DNA of 64,000 bases from Cytospora piceicola (GCA_023375675.1 JALQBC010000075.1:1-64000), one strand, 5' to 3'. Counted from the first letter of the stretch, positions 45,573-57,237 are shown. A program made the numbers and translations. Notes: generated by a model not told the origin, from the sequence alone.

Positions 45573-47470
45573 CCACCTGGTGATGGAGACAGACAAAGAA
45601 AGAAAGGTGACAGCTCTCACGCCCAAGCTGTCTTTCAGCAGCAGCTGGAGGTGGAGAAGGAGGACATACCCTCAAGACTAGGTAGCGATGACCACGCGAG
45701 TCGTGCAGGTCGTGCAGGTTGTGCAGCTCGTGGACATGGAAAGAAGAATAAAGACGGGCATCTTGATGAACAATCTCTACTCCAGCTTGGACGGCTCAGT
45801 CGTCGCCTCAGCAGAGCGGCTTCTTTCCCCGAGTTCGAGTCCGAGTACGAGTCCGAGGACTCACCCTCCCACAACGACAGACAATTCCTTCACGACCTCG
45901 ACGTCGAACTTGACCTTGACACCGACAAATCCTCCTCCTCCAATCACAGCTACGAGATCCCTCGCGACAGTCACCATGCTCATTTTACCAAGAGGACCCG
46001 CCTGCCCTCTCAGGTGGCTTCCGTTATTCAACTCCTTCGCCAGCAGCGTGACGGTCCCAGTGGTTGTGCTGGAACCGACCGCCCGTGCGCACGCCCCTTG
46101 TAGTGCGAGGAGTTCAACACGCTGGTAGCTTGTCTGGGGCTGCAACGGTACTACATTGGACTGGCTGGTGCTGGTGCTGGTGCTGGAACTGATGGTACCA
46201 GCGCCAGTGCCAGTGGCTCTGCCAGTGGCTGTAGTTGTGGGCCCGCTGGCGGTAGCTGTCCCACAATAGCGCTGGGAAAAGCAGGTGCCGATAGCGACGC
46301 CAGCGATAACAACGGCAAAGGCGCCGGCGACATGCTACCTTTCGAGCCTGACGACCTGTTCGACCTCGGCGCGTATATGGCGTCAAAAATCACATGGCGT
46401 TTTGACCGCGATCTGCACCTCTTCGTCATGTCGCGGCCGTCCCCTCTACATGAACACCCCGCCAAGCAGACACCAGTCCTCGTCCTGGAACTGGCAAAGC
46501 AGGCTGCTGCGTCTCAGGGAGACGAGTCTGTTGGACCAGGTACCAGTGCCAGGACCAGGCCCTGGATGCAGATTCTGGAGACAGTGTCCGCCTGTCCTGG
46601 AGAGCTCTACTTCCCCAGAGTCGGAGGCCACGATGGCCACGACGGCGACACCGATACCTCGGGTACTTACGACCCCAGTGTGCCCACCAAATTTGTCGCC
46701 CCTCCTTCCGACAACCCAAGATCCTCAGGCCAACATTTCCATAGGCCCTGGTACCCTGAACCCGACAACTGCCTCCGCTCCCTGGGCAATCAATACCCAG
46801 CCATGATCTTTGAGATTGTGGTTTCCCATGACGTCCCTCTGCGGGCTAAGAGTACGTGCGACGTTTGAGCCTACTTTGGTTTGCTCGATCCAAGTGGATT
46901 CCCGTCCTCTTTTCCTACCACCCTCTATTTCTCTAATGTGTACAGTTCCACTCTGAACAGTGCAACAAAGCCCTAACTAGCAATATGTCTATAGATTTCA
47001 TCATCCGCGGCGCCCCACACATCCACTGTGTCGTGAAGCTCACGATACCCTACACGAGCCCAGAAGCCCACTTGGAGCGGCTACCTCGCCCGGTAGATAT
47101 CTACCCCTTGACAGTAGACATCTACCGCCTTGCAAAGAATACGCGGGGCCAACTCGGCTGGTCACATGTGAGCTACACCATCTGCGAAGGCACCACCACC
47201 CATTTCCAAGCCCCTACCGACGTCGAACTCCGCCTGTCGGATATCTGCCGCGGCCTGCCTAAGCATGTGGCGGTGCGCATTCCACCCAACAAGATCATAG
47301 AAATTGTGGCCGAGGCTGTCATAATGCAGGCCCGATACGATGCGAACAAGAAGTTGGTATCGGAGCAGTTGAAAGAAGCGGAGAGACGGGCCCCCTCGAC
47401 AAGCGGTCTTGCAGCCGTGGATCAGAAGATTGCCACTGCGAATTCTGTTCCCCTTGGCCTCGAGGGATGA
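45573..47470 (+). CDS. Putative restriction-endonuclease-fold protein, spliced; TAG or intron in 5' part
   Basis: The frame is open from 45573, with no in-frame ATG before 46332, so the first exon is probably missed upstream. It carries an acidic segment (FPEFESEYESEDSP), then RLPSQVASVIQLLRQQRDG and a TAG at 46101-46103. It resumes as CEEFNTLVACLGLQRYY, a Gly/Ala/Ser-rich linker and LPFEPDDLFDLGAYMASKIT. The core ends exon 1 at 46851 with YPAMIFEIVVSHDVPLRAK. A 143-base intron (46852-46994, GTACGT donor, CTAAC branch site, TATAG acceptor) joins in frame to FIIRGAPHIHCVVKLTIPYT, ending at TGA 47470. The E-x-V strand followed by a beta-rich block resembles fungal Uma2/PD-(D/E)XK-like proteins. 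The TAG could be spliced out (46014-46103, 90 bases, weak GTGGCT donor) or be a nonsense mutation. Confidence 0.5.
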
Positions 47471-47946
47471 AGAAATACCAAGGGGAGATTGAGTGTGATG
47501 AGGCTTTAGATCCTGGGGTCTAGAGGGAAGTTCGACCTGAGGCAACTCGAATTGAATCGAATCGAATCGAATCGGACCCCCAAAGACAGGACAACCTGGA
47601 AGGGCGAGCAGGAAAAGAAAAGGACCTGGTTGCAAGGTTGCAAAAGTTGTTTTGTTTCACGCAGCGTTATGCATGTGCGGCGTTTGTTTTCTTTCGGGCA
47701 TGAGACGCAATGATACCCAAGATACCCTCTCCCTGTCTCACTTTCATCTCCTACACACCCACCTACGCTAGACTGCAAACCAGTTGTGGCTCACTAATCC
47801 ACTGTACTGATTTGGTTCCTTACCTGACTTCTTGTACACATAATGAATACGAATAATTACGAAAAGAGTGCAGCAGCCTCAAGGCAGTGCTTTTCATGCC
47901 CGCCACTGCAATGACTGACATGAACGCTCCCACGCTCTCTGTACTC
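47471..47946. other. Intergenic with an AATCG pentamer run
   Basis: Four copies of GAATC/AATCG lie at about 47549-47571. No gene is seen. Confidence 0.5.
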
Positions 47947-48046
47947 AAAAGTCGTGGATCTTAGAAGTCGTGGAGCTTAGAAGTCGTGGAGCTTAGAAAT
48001 CGTGGAGCTTGAAAGTCGTGGAGCTTAAAAGTCGTGGAGCTTAAAA
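47947..48046 (+). repeat. Minisatellite C, unit AAGTCGTGGAGCTTAG
   Basis: Six copies of a 16-17 bp unit AAGTCGTGGAGCTTAG/A with few differences. The AAGTCGTGGAG core is identical to that of array D and closely related to arrays A and B. Confidence 0.92.
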
Positions 48047-50491
48047 TTTATCTAAGTATATAGTAACTGAGCAGAAGAAGATGATCGACACCGGCTTAGA
48101 CAAGGCGGGAAAGACCAGAAATATTTCAATCTCGCCGCATAAGACACATGCTGGGAAAGCAGCAGTATCTAACTCTACAAGCTTGCAGAGTAGCCGACGG
48201 TAGAGTCTATACTTGAAAAGCGTGACCAAGCCAGATAGCAGACCCGTTTCAACGGCCTTGCTGTCTTGGTGACAAAAGATAAAGCATCAGAATGACAGTC
48301 CCTGGTTGATCCCGCTCAGGTTCGGGACCAAGCAATGAATTGAGACACAGCGTCGCGGCCACTTATCAAATCTCCAAAGCCTACCCTGCGCCGAAGACAA
48401 GACGGCGGGGGGCGGGCACAGGTCGTTATGAACTACTGTTCTTGACTGAAAAAGTGGGAAGATGGGCATCTTCTCAATGGAGGTTTCTGGATCATGTTTC
48501 GTGATCTCGACGACGATGACGATGACGACTTCACTAAATCTCAGCCACATCGAATGTGAACTCTTACTCGCTTGAGCCGTCAACGACATGTGTGGATCAG
48601 TGAGACTGGCCAGAGAGTGTCAAGGTTAAAAGGTGGTCGGTCGGTCGGTCGATCGTCCTAAAGGGAGAGAGAGAGGATGGATCCCACTGCCACCGTCACC
48701 GTCACCGTCTGTCAGGAGACTGATTGATCACACAGAGATGCATACACACCATCCCACATCAGCGAAGTAGAAACCCACCACGCTTCCTCCACCGTACCAA
48801 AGTCACGATGTGAGCAAATGCAGATGCACAAAATGGGAAACACCGTCTCTCGTCTTCCCAAGGGGGTTTCTTCTTCTTCTTCTTCTTCTTCTTCTTCTTC
48901 CTCGTCCTCTTCCTCCTTGTTCCTCGGACTTCCGCCATCACGAGAGCCCATCTCAGACCCACAGCGTGTTGTTGTTCAACGACAACAAAGGTAATGATAA
49001 TGAACACGCCATTTCTTCTGTCGGTTGGCCTCATTTTGACTTTGCTTCTTTGCAGATCAAGATCAAACCACTCGCTACTCGGTACAGACGATCAAAAACT
49101 AGTCATCACTACAGTTCGGATCATCATCAGCATCATCATCATCTCCTCCCATCGAGAGATCTCTCCCCCTCACTCCACCACATCGACACCAACGTTCCTA
49201 TATATCACGCAAAATCGACACACACACACACAAGCACAAGCACCAGCTACCCCTCCACCCGTCCATCTCAGCTTCGACACAGCCGGCCACTTTGCTGAAG
49301 GCTTAAGATATCTGTGAGTGTAGTCCTGGGAAGAGCAAGTTTAAGGCAAGATATAATTCTACCACCCCCTTCCACGTTACAAGCCTGCATTACAATATTC
49401 ATCGACAATCCCAGTTCTTATTCACTGGGTGTCAGTCAACGGTGGATGGCTTGTGACATGACGGAATGTTGTCGGTTCTCTCGATTTGGCTGGTGTTTCG
49501 GAGGTCCCTGGAAGTTGGGTATGTTTCGTAAGAACTCGGTCCTGTCCCATTGAACTTGCATCCATCCACCTATAGACGACGTCTCCTGTCGTCTCCTTTC
49601 CCTTGCTGCCCTCACTGTTAATTCACACGCCCTCCTTCCCCTCTTCTTGCATATCACCTGCCAACACTCACGTGTGTTGCTACTGCTAGTAATCACTGTC
49701 CGAAGTATATGGCTCTAAATAATTCTGCTACCACGAGGGGCTGCTACCGCGAGGGCAAGGAGGCTGCAGTCCGCCTCGCCATATACTTGGCGAAGGGCTT
49801 GCAAGGTTCCAAAAACACCTAGGCCAGATGGTCAGACAATCTCCTCACTGGCAGGTTGCGTCGCCTACAGTGTTACAGAGCCTTGCAAGTCGTTGCGCAC
49901 AAAATCTGGACCCCGTGAGGGTAAAGGGCTAACAGATGCAGAGACGCGTGCCTTGAGTAAGTAACTTCTCTTCCTCTTGTCCTTAAGTCTATTCGTGCCT
50001 GGTGGGTTCGTCCGTCTTGACGCTTACGGCTCTCTATTGTCTATCGTGTGGATAGTGCCGTACTGTCTGTCTTGCATTATATAGTGGTGATGACGGAGGC
50101 TCTAGCCTGGGCTACCTGTGGAGGACCCCGCTAGACCTTAGCTAGAGATGTTATATATCTTCTGGATACCTCCTGCATACATGTTATTATGTATGTGTCG
50201 TCGACCAGGTGATGGTTTCGATAGGGTCGGGCGAGCTTCTTTTGTTGTAACAGATAGGCCGAGCAGTCTAATTCATCTCTATTACTCCTTACGTGTGTCG
50301 CGCTAGCATAGCACAGTCGGTCTTCTGTCTCTGTCGCCCGGCCGCCCCCCCCCCTCCCCAACCCGCCTAAAATATACGTGACCACTGCGTTAAATTCAGC
50401 ACCCTCGGCCCTACGCAAGCTATAGGGACGGTACCAAATTTTTACGTATATTTATCAGAAGCCGGGGGGGTTGTAGGTGCAGTGGTCAATA
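48047..50491. other. Intergenic with simple repeats, no supported gene
   Basis: It contains a GGTC run at 48638-48650, a (CTT)n tract at 48868-48900 and a CACACA tract near 49217. A low-complexity frame over the CTT tract (poly-leucine or poly-glutamate) is not a gene. Around 49757-49915 a short plus-strand stretch looks protein-like (GKEAAVRLAIYLAKGLQGSK) and may be a transposon fragment, but it cannot be named. A poly-C run lies at about 50344. Confidence 0.45.
48868..48900. repeat. CTT trinucleotide microsatellite
   Basis: About eleven CTT units on the plus strand. Confidence 0.95.
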
Positions 50492-50797
50492 AATCAGCGA
50501 AGCCCGTAGGTACCTAAGGCGCAGTAGAGAAGTGACCTGGTGTTATTTACTAATATAACCGGCGTACCCGGTTTTAGAGTTAAAGTAACCGGCTAGCATA
50601 CTAGTCATATTAAGGAAATTGCTTAGCCTCCGGCTAAAAAACCTTAAAACCGAACTAACCAATCCACATTGAGCGATCTTATCTACGACCAATCAACACT
50701 CGAGAAACATGCGGCACGATTCCAGAGGTATTAAGAACGCTCCGCCCGCAGGCCCCTTCGACGCTTCGCGCCTCGGGACCTACGGGCTTCGCTGAAT
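50492..50797. mobile_element. 306-bp MITE-like element with terminal inverted repeats and TA duplication
   Basis: The left end reads AATCAGCGAAGCCCGTAGGT. The right end, on the opposite strand, reads ATTCAGCGAAGCCCGTAGGT, and the similarity continues imperfectly to about 30 bases (CC then GGCGC). A TA dinucleotide flanks each side (50490-50491 and 50798-50799), as expected of a Tc1/mariner-type target site. There is no coding capacity. The interior has a smaller inverted repeat, CGGTTTTA with TAAAACCG. This fits a non-autonomous miniature element; no transposase partner is seen in the window. Confidence 0.75.
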
Positions 50798-50799
50798 TA

Positions 50800-52632
50800 A
50801 CGAGGAAACGAAGGTGTTGGATGGCGAGAACGATGTCCTTGCTATCTGGTGTAAACACTAAGAGGGCAGGACCGACCAGGACATCGACAACAATATCACC
50901 CTTCTCTCGAAGAGGTACTGCACCTCACCACCTCCTCTGCCCTTGGCGTCCTTATCTCCTAGGCATGGCCCTAGTTTCCCTTCTCCTTGTTGCTAGTGAC
51001 ATTCGCCGTCCATTCAAGAAAGCGGCCATGTTTTTTCCATTCCATCTCTAGTAATTAACTTTTGGTCCAGAGTGTTGCTGACTGACTCTCCCTTTCAGCA
51101 GCATCCCTCGACGTTTCACTATCACATCTCGTTAATCAGAGCCTCAAATACGACTGTTTGCCTCTCGTCTCGAGCCCATGCTGGTCTCCATCGATATATA
51201 TACCCTTACTTTGCACTTCAGTTTCTCAGCCTCCTAACTTATTTCGAGTCCTCTTTTTTCCCTCTTCTCTCTCTCCCTTTATCCCCGTGACCATCACGTC
51301 GCCTTAACTCTTGGAACCAACATCCTGGGCTGTGCTACACCCCTTTCCCCTTTTATGTTACTGACAGATGTATCCTGTAAGCGTCCGCCTTCAGTTATCC
51401 GCCTACCTAGAACTCGTAGGTTTTAAGACTGGACATGAAAGATTCAACCTGGTTCTCCCTCAGGAGCATCTAGTCTTCAAACGTCGCTGCCTTCTCAAGT
51501 GCACCGCTACACCCACTTTAATACTAGCGTCTCTCCTTTCAATAATACCACCTCGTCACTTTGCCTTATCCCTTCTCTCAGGATCACCTTTTCCGTTTTC
51601 TTAGTACGTCGTCCGTCGCAGCTAAGCAGGCTTAACATGGTTCCGGCAACACCTCGTCTAGATAACTCATCTCTCCAGCCAGCCATGCCTAAACACCTGT
51701 CGTTCGAGCACGTCTCTCGAAAAGCATCCAAAGCAAGCCAGTACTGATAGTGCTCAAGCTTCCCCTGAAGACCGACCGTACTACCATTTACGCAAACAGC
51801 ACAACACCGTAACACCTCTTCCACGTAGCGTCTTACGCCCTAACACCTCGTTGTCGTCTTCTCCCATAACATCTTCAACAACGCAGGCTCGATCGATATC
51901 ATTCATCAGCGCCTCTTCCTCTTCTAACAACGCCTCGCCTCCCGGCAGCGCCACCTCGTACCCGTGTCCCTCTAGTTATGCTCCGCCCGCGTTCTCGGTC
52001 TTCGCCATTCTTATATAAAAGCCAACCTTAGCCGGCATAAGTTCGACTTGGCCTCACACGCTACGCCGCACCTAACCGCCCCAGTCTTGGATGAATCACC
52101 AACCCAGCCCATCACCACCATCCTCGCCGCTGCAGATTCTCCCTCTTTAGCCGGCAGGGGCAGCGTGGAAATGTCCTATGCCCGACTGGCTACGGTGGAC
52201 AAGGTTCCGCTGCGTGATAGCTGTTCTAGGCGGCTGGGAGGTAATGCCTTCATTAGACTTCGTCTGTATAGTATCTGCTCGTTTTGGTTCTCGGTGTCGT
52301 TTGTGAGTGGTGCTTCTCTCGCAAACGCCGTGGCCGTAGCTGGCAAAGTGATCGCGACCTACTTCTTCCCGTCTGCACCACGCATTGTACGGGAAGTAGT
52401 ATTGTCTGTAGTGGCCCTGCCGCTTTTGTCACTGTCTTGATGGCAGTCTCTGCCGGGGTCTCCGTTGTAAATTAAAGCCTTGTCTCATTATTAGTGAGAG
52501 CATATACATTATCACGACATGTCCACACACGCAGATCAGCCCTGCCTAGTCCACAGCAGCCCGCAATTGATCCGCCATCGCCACTCGCGCCAATCAACTT
52601 ACACGCCTTTGCTGTCCCACTAAACCATTTAA
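50800..52632. other. Unassigned, pyrimidine-rich sequence
   Basis: Many short plus-strand frames but no recognisable domain. Near 52208-52243 it contains a short match to the end of the dispersed repeat unit (ATAGCTGTTCTAGGCGGCTG). The run of short frames at 51640-52440 may include decayed coding sequence. Confidence 0.4.
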
Positions 52633-53277
52633 CGAACTGATGTTGATCTGCCTTTCTCAGTGTCGCTTCGAGATGGGCGAAAGGTTACGTTTGTATCATC
52701 ATATCCTCACACTGTATCTCAGCACCAGACCCCAATGCCGGATCCAGGTGCCTCCTACTTCTGGTCATCGACAGCATCCAAGCTCGTTCGAGCGGCGTCC
52801 GAGAAGCGCAAGTTTGGACCCGTAATGGCTGGAAGGTAAGTCTGGTTTAACCCCAAACCCAGCCCCTTCCTCGCTGTCGTCGTCGTCGACGTTAATCTTG
52901 AGCTGCTCACTCGAGCCCGCCGAGACTCCTCTGATCAAAAAGATACGGTTGGCTTCCTCCTCCTCCCCTAGCTACCTCGGTTCATCCTCGCCTAAACGTA
53001 CCCGAAGTCCCGTCAGTCCCTGTGCTTGCTCTAGTGTTGGCTTTGCGGCCCACATAGAGAAGGAGACACGAATCAACAACACTCACACATGCAAGTCGGA
53101 CTTGTAACTGATGGAACGTCTCGGGGCACGCCTCTACGGAAGCGGAGACACACTGCGCCAGGACGGCGTGCGGGAGTACGATGCGGCCCTGTCGAGGCTG
53201 CACAAGGCCATGTACATCTACCTAGAGGGAAAAATAAAAAAGTGGCTGAGTTTAAGGTTCAGACTCTGTCATCGTGA
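52633..53277 (+). pseudogene. Remnant of a spliced gene, family unknown
   Basis: An open stretch from 52633 to 52835 encodes RTDVDLPFSVSLRDGRKVTF and later ASYFWSSTASKLVRAASEKR, and ends at a perfect GTAAGT donor (52836). A second coding block at 53103-53277 encodes LMERLGARLYGSGDTLRQDG and YDAALSRLHKAMYIYLEGKI before TGA. A TAA just before its LMER start could be a CAA-to-TAA change. The acceptor is not clear. Both blocks look like real protein; I do not recognise the family. Confidence 0.4.
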
Positions 53278-53903
53278 TATTTGATGTTACTTGGAAGGAG
53301 TCGGTCGAGGTCGGTTAATCTTAGATGTTTTCAGTGTTGTTTAAATTATTTCCACTTGTATATCACAGGGAATGTCACGAAAGTACACACATGTAATTAT
53401 ATTTTAATTATTGAAAGATGAATGAACACTATGCAACTTAAGGGATAGAATTGACTCTATTCTACATGTATTAGGATAGATTATTATGGTATATGGCTTC
53501 CTTACGCCCACACACTCACAAGACCACCAGAGTAGACTTATACTAAATTGAACCAGAGCTAGGCGGACCAGCGTGACTGCCAGGCTTAGACAAATCTTGG
53601 GCATCTAAAAGACCGACGACGACGACGAAGATATGATCGCACCTGCTCGAGGGGAGGAGGAATTCCCCGGTCCTTTTAAACATAACACCTTCCTTCCTCG
53701 AGACCGAGACTAAGACTAAGAGTGCAGAGGAAGAAGAAACACTACGGCTAGCACAGACGGCATTATCGATGCGCGTTCCCTGGTACGCGTATCTTCTCCT
53801 GCTAGTAGAGACGACGACGACGACGATAAGCCCGGCTTCTGCCTTAACCACACGGGCATAGATATAGTGCCGGGAGGCTACGCGCTTTTACGATTAGCAC
53901 GAG

Positions 53904-54751
53904 ATGAAGGAAGCTCTCAACATCACTCGTCGGCCTGGGATATCCATTGGCGTCATCCATGAAGGCAGAGACGTTTTCAAGCACAACTTTAGAGTGATGA
54001 ATATAGAGACTAGGCAAGCTGATGTACCAGACTCTGGACATAACGAGGTACTGCTTTCGAAAACGTCCACCGGACGGATAACAACATCGGTATGCCTTAC
54101 ATAATCCTCACTAATAGCATCCCACATTATATCTCCCTTACCAAGTCATTGACCAGTTCTACAGATAGTGGATCGGGAGGGCTTTCGAAGCTCAGTCAAT
54201 AGCTTGCTCAAATGGTGCATGAGCCTTCTCCACTCGTTTAGTAATGGAACAGCCAAGGGCAACCTTATCCAACGGAACTCCCCTATGTCAAATAGAAGAG
54301 TGACCTTAAATCCTAAATCGGTTGAGGACGGTGCTATCATAGGACTCCGACTAAGCTGGGATTAATCTCGCCAAAAAAAGCATTCGAATCGCTACAGTTA
54401 GGAACAGATACTTCATCGCTCATTATATACGGCCACCAAGGTGATGTCCCAGGCCATACATACAACCTGTGCCTCGTTCCAGATACGAACTCCGTCATTA
54501 CTATTCTTTCTCACGGAACTAATATAATCTGATGCCAGGAATAACCACCTCGTACTGTACGCATCTAAGGTCCACATTCGTAGCACCAACAAAGGTAGAC
54601 TCTGGTTTGGTGGAGGCTCGAGGTGGAGGCTAAGTACTACCATACCAGGGCCCGAGGGCACTATATTTCAGGATACCTACAATGATCTTGTCGCTTGGTA
54701 CCAGTGTGAACAGCTTGCCTCAGTCTTGATCAAAAGTCCTGGGTGAAATGG
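53904..54751 (+). pseudogene. Decayed beta-lactamase/serine-hydrolase-like gene
   Basis: The start resembles the N-terminal motif of fungal class C beta-lactamase-like hydrolases: ITRRPGISIGVIHEGRDVFK followed by NIETRQADVPDSG. After a disordered middle with several stops, LGTDTSSLIIYGHQGDVPGH and LCLVPDTNSVITILSHGTNI (54405-54525) match the conserved C-terminal region. A further open piece (54533-54751) contains HLVLYASKVHIRSTNKGRLW and YNDLVAWYQCEQLASVLIKS. The SxxK motif is not recognisable, and frames change at least three times. The intact family hydrolyses esters or amides; this copy is dead. Confidence 0.5.
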
Positions 54752-55734
54752 TCACGAAGTGGGCGTGGAGGAAACAAGAACTGCAGCAGGATTATTCCCG
54801 CCAGTACCGCCGCCGTTATCGTGGTCGTCGTGGTCGTCGCTCCGTCATAATGAACTTCGAGAAACTGACAGGCGATACGGCAGGGTGTTTACTTTGATAA
54901 CATGAGGATACATCTACTGGCCATATTCAATTTGACCGGGTCGACCTTCGCCGCCCGTATGCTCTTCCATATATCACGGTCTCTTGCGGCGGGTGAAATA
55001 ACCACCCCTGGGACATACGAACAACATAGCTCAAAATAAGATGGATAGAGCTTCTCTATAGAGCTTTTATGTGGCGACATGAAATACACACATCGACCTG
55101 CAAGGCTACTTACTCCTTCGATGCCTCCAGACCTCAACTTCGACATCGATCAGTTCTCACCATCCGCTGCCGCTCACCCAGAGCTCTCGACTGCCAGGTA
55201 CAGCTTCTGACCCCCCTCTACAGTAGGCTTCGCTGCACCCTGAACCCCGTCGAACCCAACCGAGACACATGCTACATGAAGGTAGCACTGCCTACCCGGC
55301 TTACACGCTACTTGCTCGTGTCGTAGGAAACCCTTGTCTACTCTATTGGCCTTCTCAGCACGGGGCATCTCGACATGGTATCCCGCTTTGCTGCCAACGG
55401 TACAGATACAGCTGGTGTACCGGTGATGGACCGCCATGAGGACCAGCTCCTTTTCGCAATACATCTACTGCTATTCAAGAATACCTCCTTCCCTGTCACT
55501 GCCGCCAAGTGCATCTCCTTCCTGTCCCCACCGACAAAGCCTTCCCGCCGACTCTTAAAGGAACCTGCTCACCACCATCACCAGCAGCAACATGACTGTG
55601 ATGATGCAACATGGCAGCAGGTGAGCTTGCCCAAGCGCGAACCCTCTCGCCACGGTAAAAGCCCGTCTAACTGTCTGCTCCCTCGCCCACACCACTGCTA
55701 CTGCTGCTGCCACCGCTGCCGCCACTGCTACTAC

Positions 55735-56549
55735 CACTGCTGCCCTGGATAACCCCGACGTCCAATCGATTCTCACCTCCTACCTCTTCAGCAGCCAGCC
55801 GACCGACAATCATGTCTACTATTGCGCCAGAGCCGCCTAGATAGCTAGAAACCGTCTAAGCCTATCGTCCAGGCTCGCCGTGGCCCTAGCCCAGCACTTT
55901 ATAATACGGCGCCGGGTGTCGGAGGCACTGGACGCCATCATGGAATTTGTGGGCGGCGCCGATCTGGAACTCCCCCCCCTGGACCTGCTCGTTGGCGTAA
56001 AGGATTGTATGAAGACGGAAACGGAAGGGGATCATCACGACACAAAGAGAAAGGAGGAAAGAAACAAGGAAAAGGATAAGATGGCTGAGGCGGCCTACCA
56101 GTGTCGAGGCGGCCTGGTTTCACGCCGGCGGGAAGAACTGCTCCAAAGCCGGCACGGTACCGTTGCTGCTGATGCTGGTGCTTCGGCGTGTTCTGGTGAA
56201 GCAGCACACGAGAAGAGCAGGTCACCGATCGATGATGATGATGATGCACCGACAAAGATAGGCACATACACAGACAGGAGGACAGGGATGGGCACGAGCA
56301 CGAGCATACTGCATGCACCACCTCACGCTTTAGCAAAAACGGAGCGGAGGGCGCCGGGGAGGACGCCGCCAAGGTCATCATCATCACAATCTCTCGCACC
56401 CAGCTCGTCCGCCTCATCAGCTGCCGTGCCAAGGTGGCCTCAACCCGGGACGCCAGCGACACCAGAGACTGGTGGGCCCTTTCGATACTTCTGTACGATG
56501 TCTTCCTGCCGGAGCGGCCGACAGATATCTGGCTGGACTGGTTCTAAGC
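55735..56549 (+). pseudogene. Decayed gene of unknown fungal family
   Basis: The frame starting near 55746 encodes NPDVQSILTSYLFSSQP, meets TAG at 55834, then continues as RLAVALAQHFIIRRRVSEAL and DAIMEFVGGADLELPPLDLL. A low-complexity stretch with GAT and CGA repeats follows near 56230. After it, a different frame carries AAKVIIITISRTQLVRLISC and DWWALSILLYDVFLPERPTD, ending at TAA near 56549. The frame change could be an indel in the GAT run or an intron. The Q-to-stop type TAG argues for a pseudogene. The family is unnamed as far as I know; possible 5' parts of the gene lie near 55100-55500. Confidence 0.45.
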
Positions 56550-57120
56550 TGAGGCCCTCAACAACCGCGCTCGTCGCTCGAAATAAATGTATACTATTAT
56601 TAGTATGGATAGATCACCTGGTTATGTACTTACGATGCAACTAAGTGCTGGGTGTCCTTCTCTTTTCATAGAGTTGGCAAGATCTGTTAATGTTGATAGA
56701 ACGGGCAATGCCTTTACCTATAGCAGTATTATGTTTTCTTTTCAAATTTCATCTTGCATTTTCCCACCTTACTGAACAACCCCATTATTCTCGCCTGACA
56801 AGACAGAAGTATAATGTGGACTGCAAATGTCGACCTCGGGGGTGTTTAGAGTGCAGCTACCCTATAGGTACTTAGACATTGTATTGAATCTAGTTTCTGT
56901 TGTTGCATGTAGCAGCATATTTGATCGTTAGTGTCCCGCAGCAAGGGGCAACTGTTACCTCCTTCCATCTCTTTTTGGACTCTCGAGTCTGTCCCTTAGT
57001 CAGAATCAGGTTGATCATTGTGACAAGCTCTTGGCTGGCTTTTCAATAACAGTCGGCCGTGCGAACATGCACGATTGTGGAATTTTGCCTTCACCTTATC
57101 TTTTGCCCGAGTAAACCAGA
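56550..57120. other. Intergenic, no recognised gene
   Basis: No domain-bearing frame on either strand. Confidence 0.5.
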
Positions 57121-57237
57121 AAAGTCGTGGAGAATGAAAAGTCGTGGAGAAGGAAATGTCGTGGATAAGGAAATGTCGTGGAGAAGGAAATGTCGTGGAT
57201 AAGGAAATGTCGTGGATAAGGAAATGTCGTGGAGCAC
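57121..57237 (+). repeat. Minisatellite D, unit AATGTCGTGGATAAGGA
   Basis: Seven copies of a 17-bp unit. The first two read AAAGTCGTGGAGAA and later ones AATGTCGTGGATAAGG or AATGTCGTGGAGAAGG. The core GTCGTGGAG is identical to array C. Confidence 0.92.

Noticed and set aside
48810..49034. Frames with poly-leucine or poly-glutamate
   Set aside because: They are produced by the CTT microsatellite.
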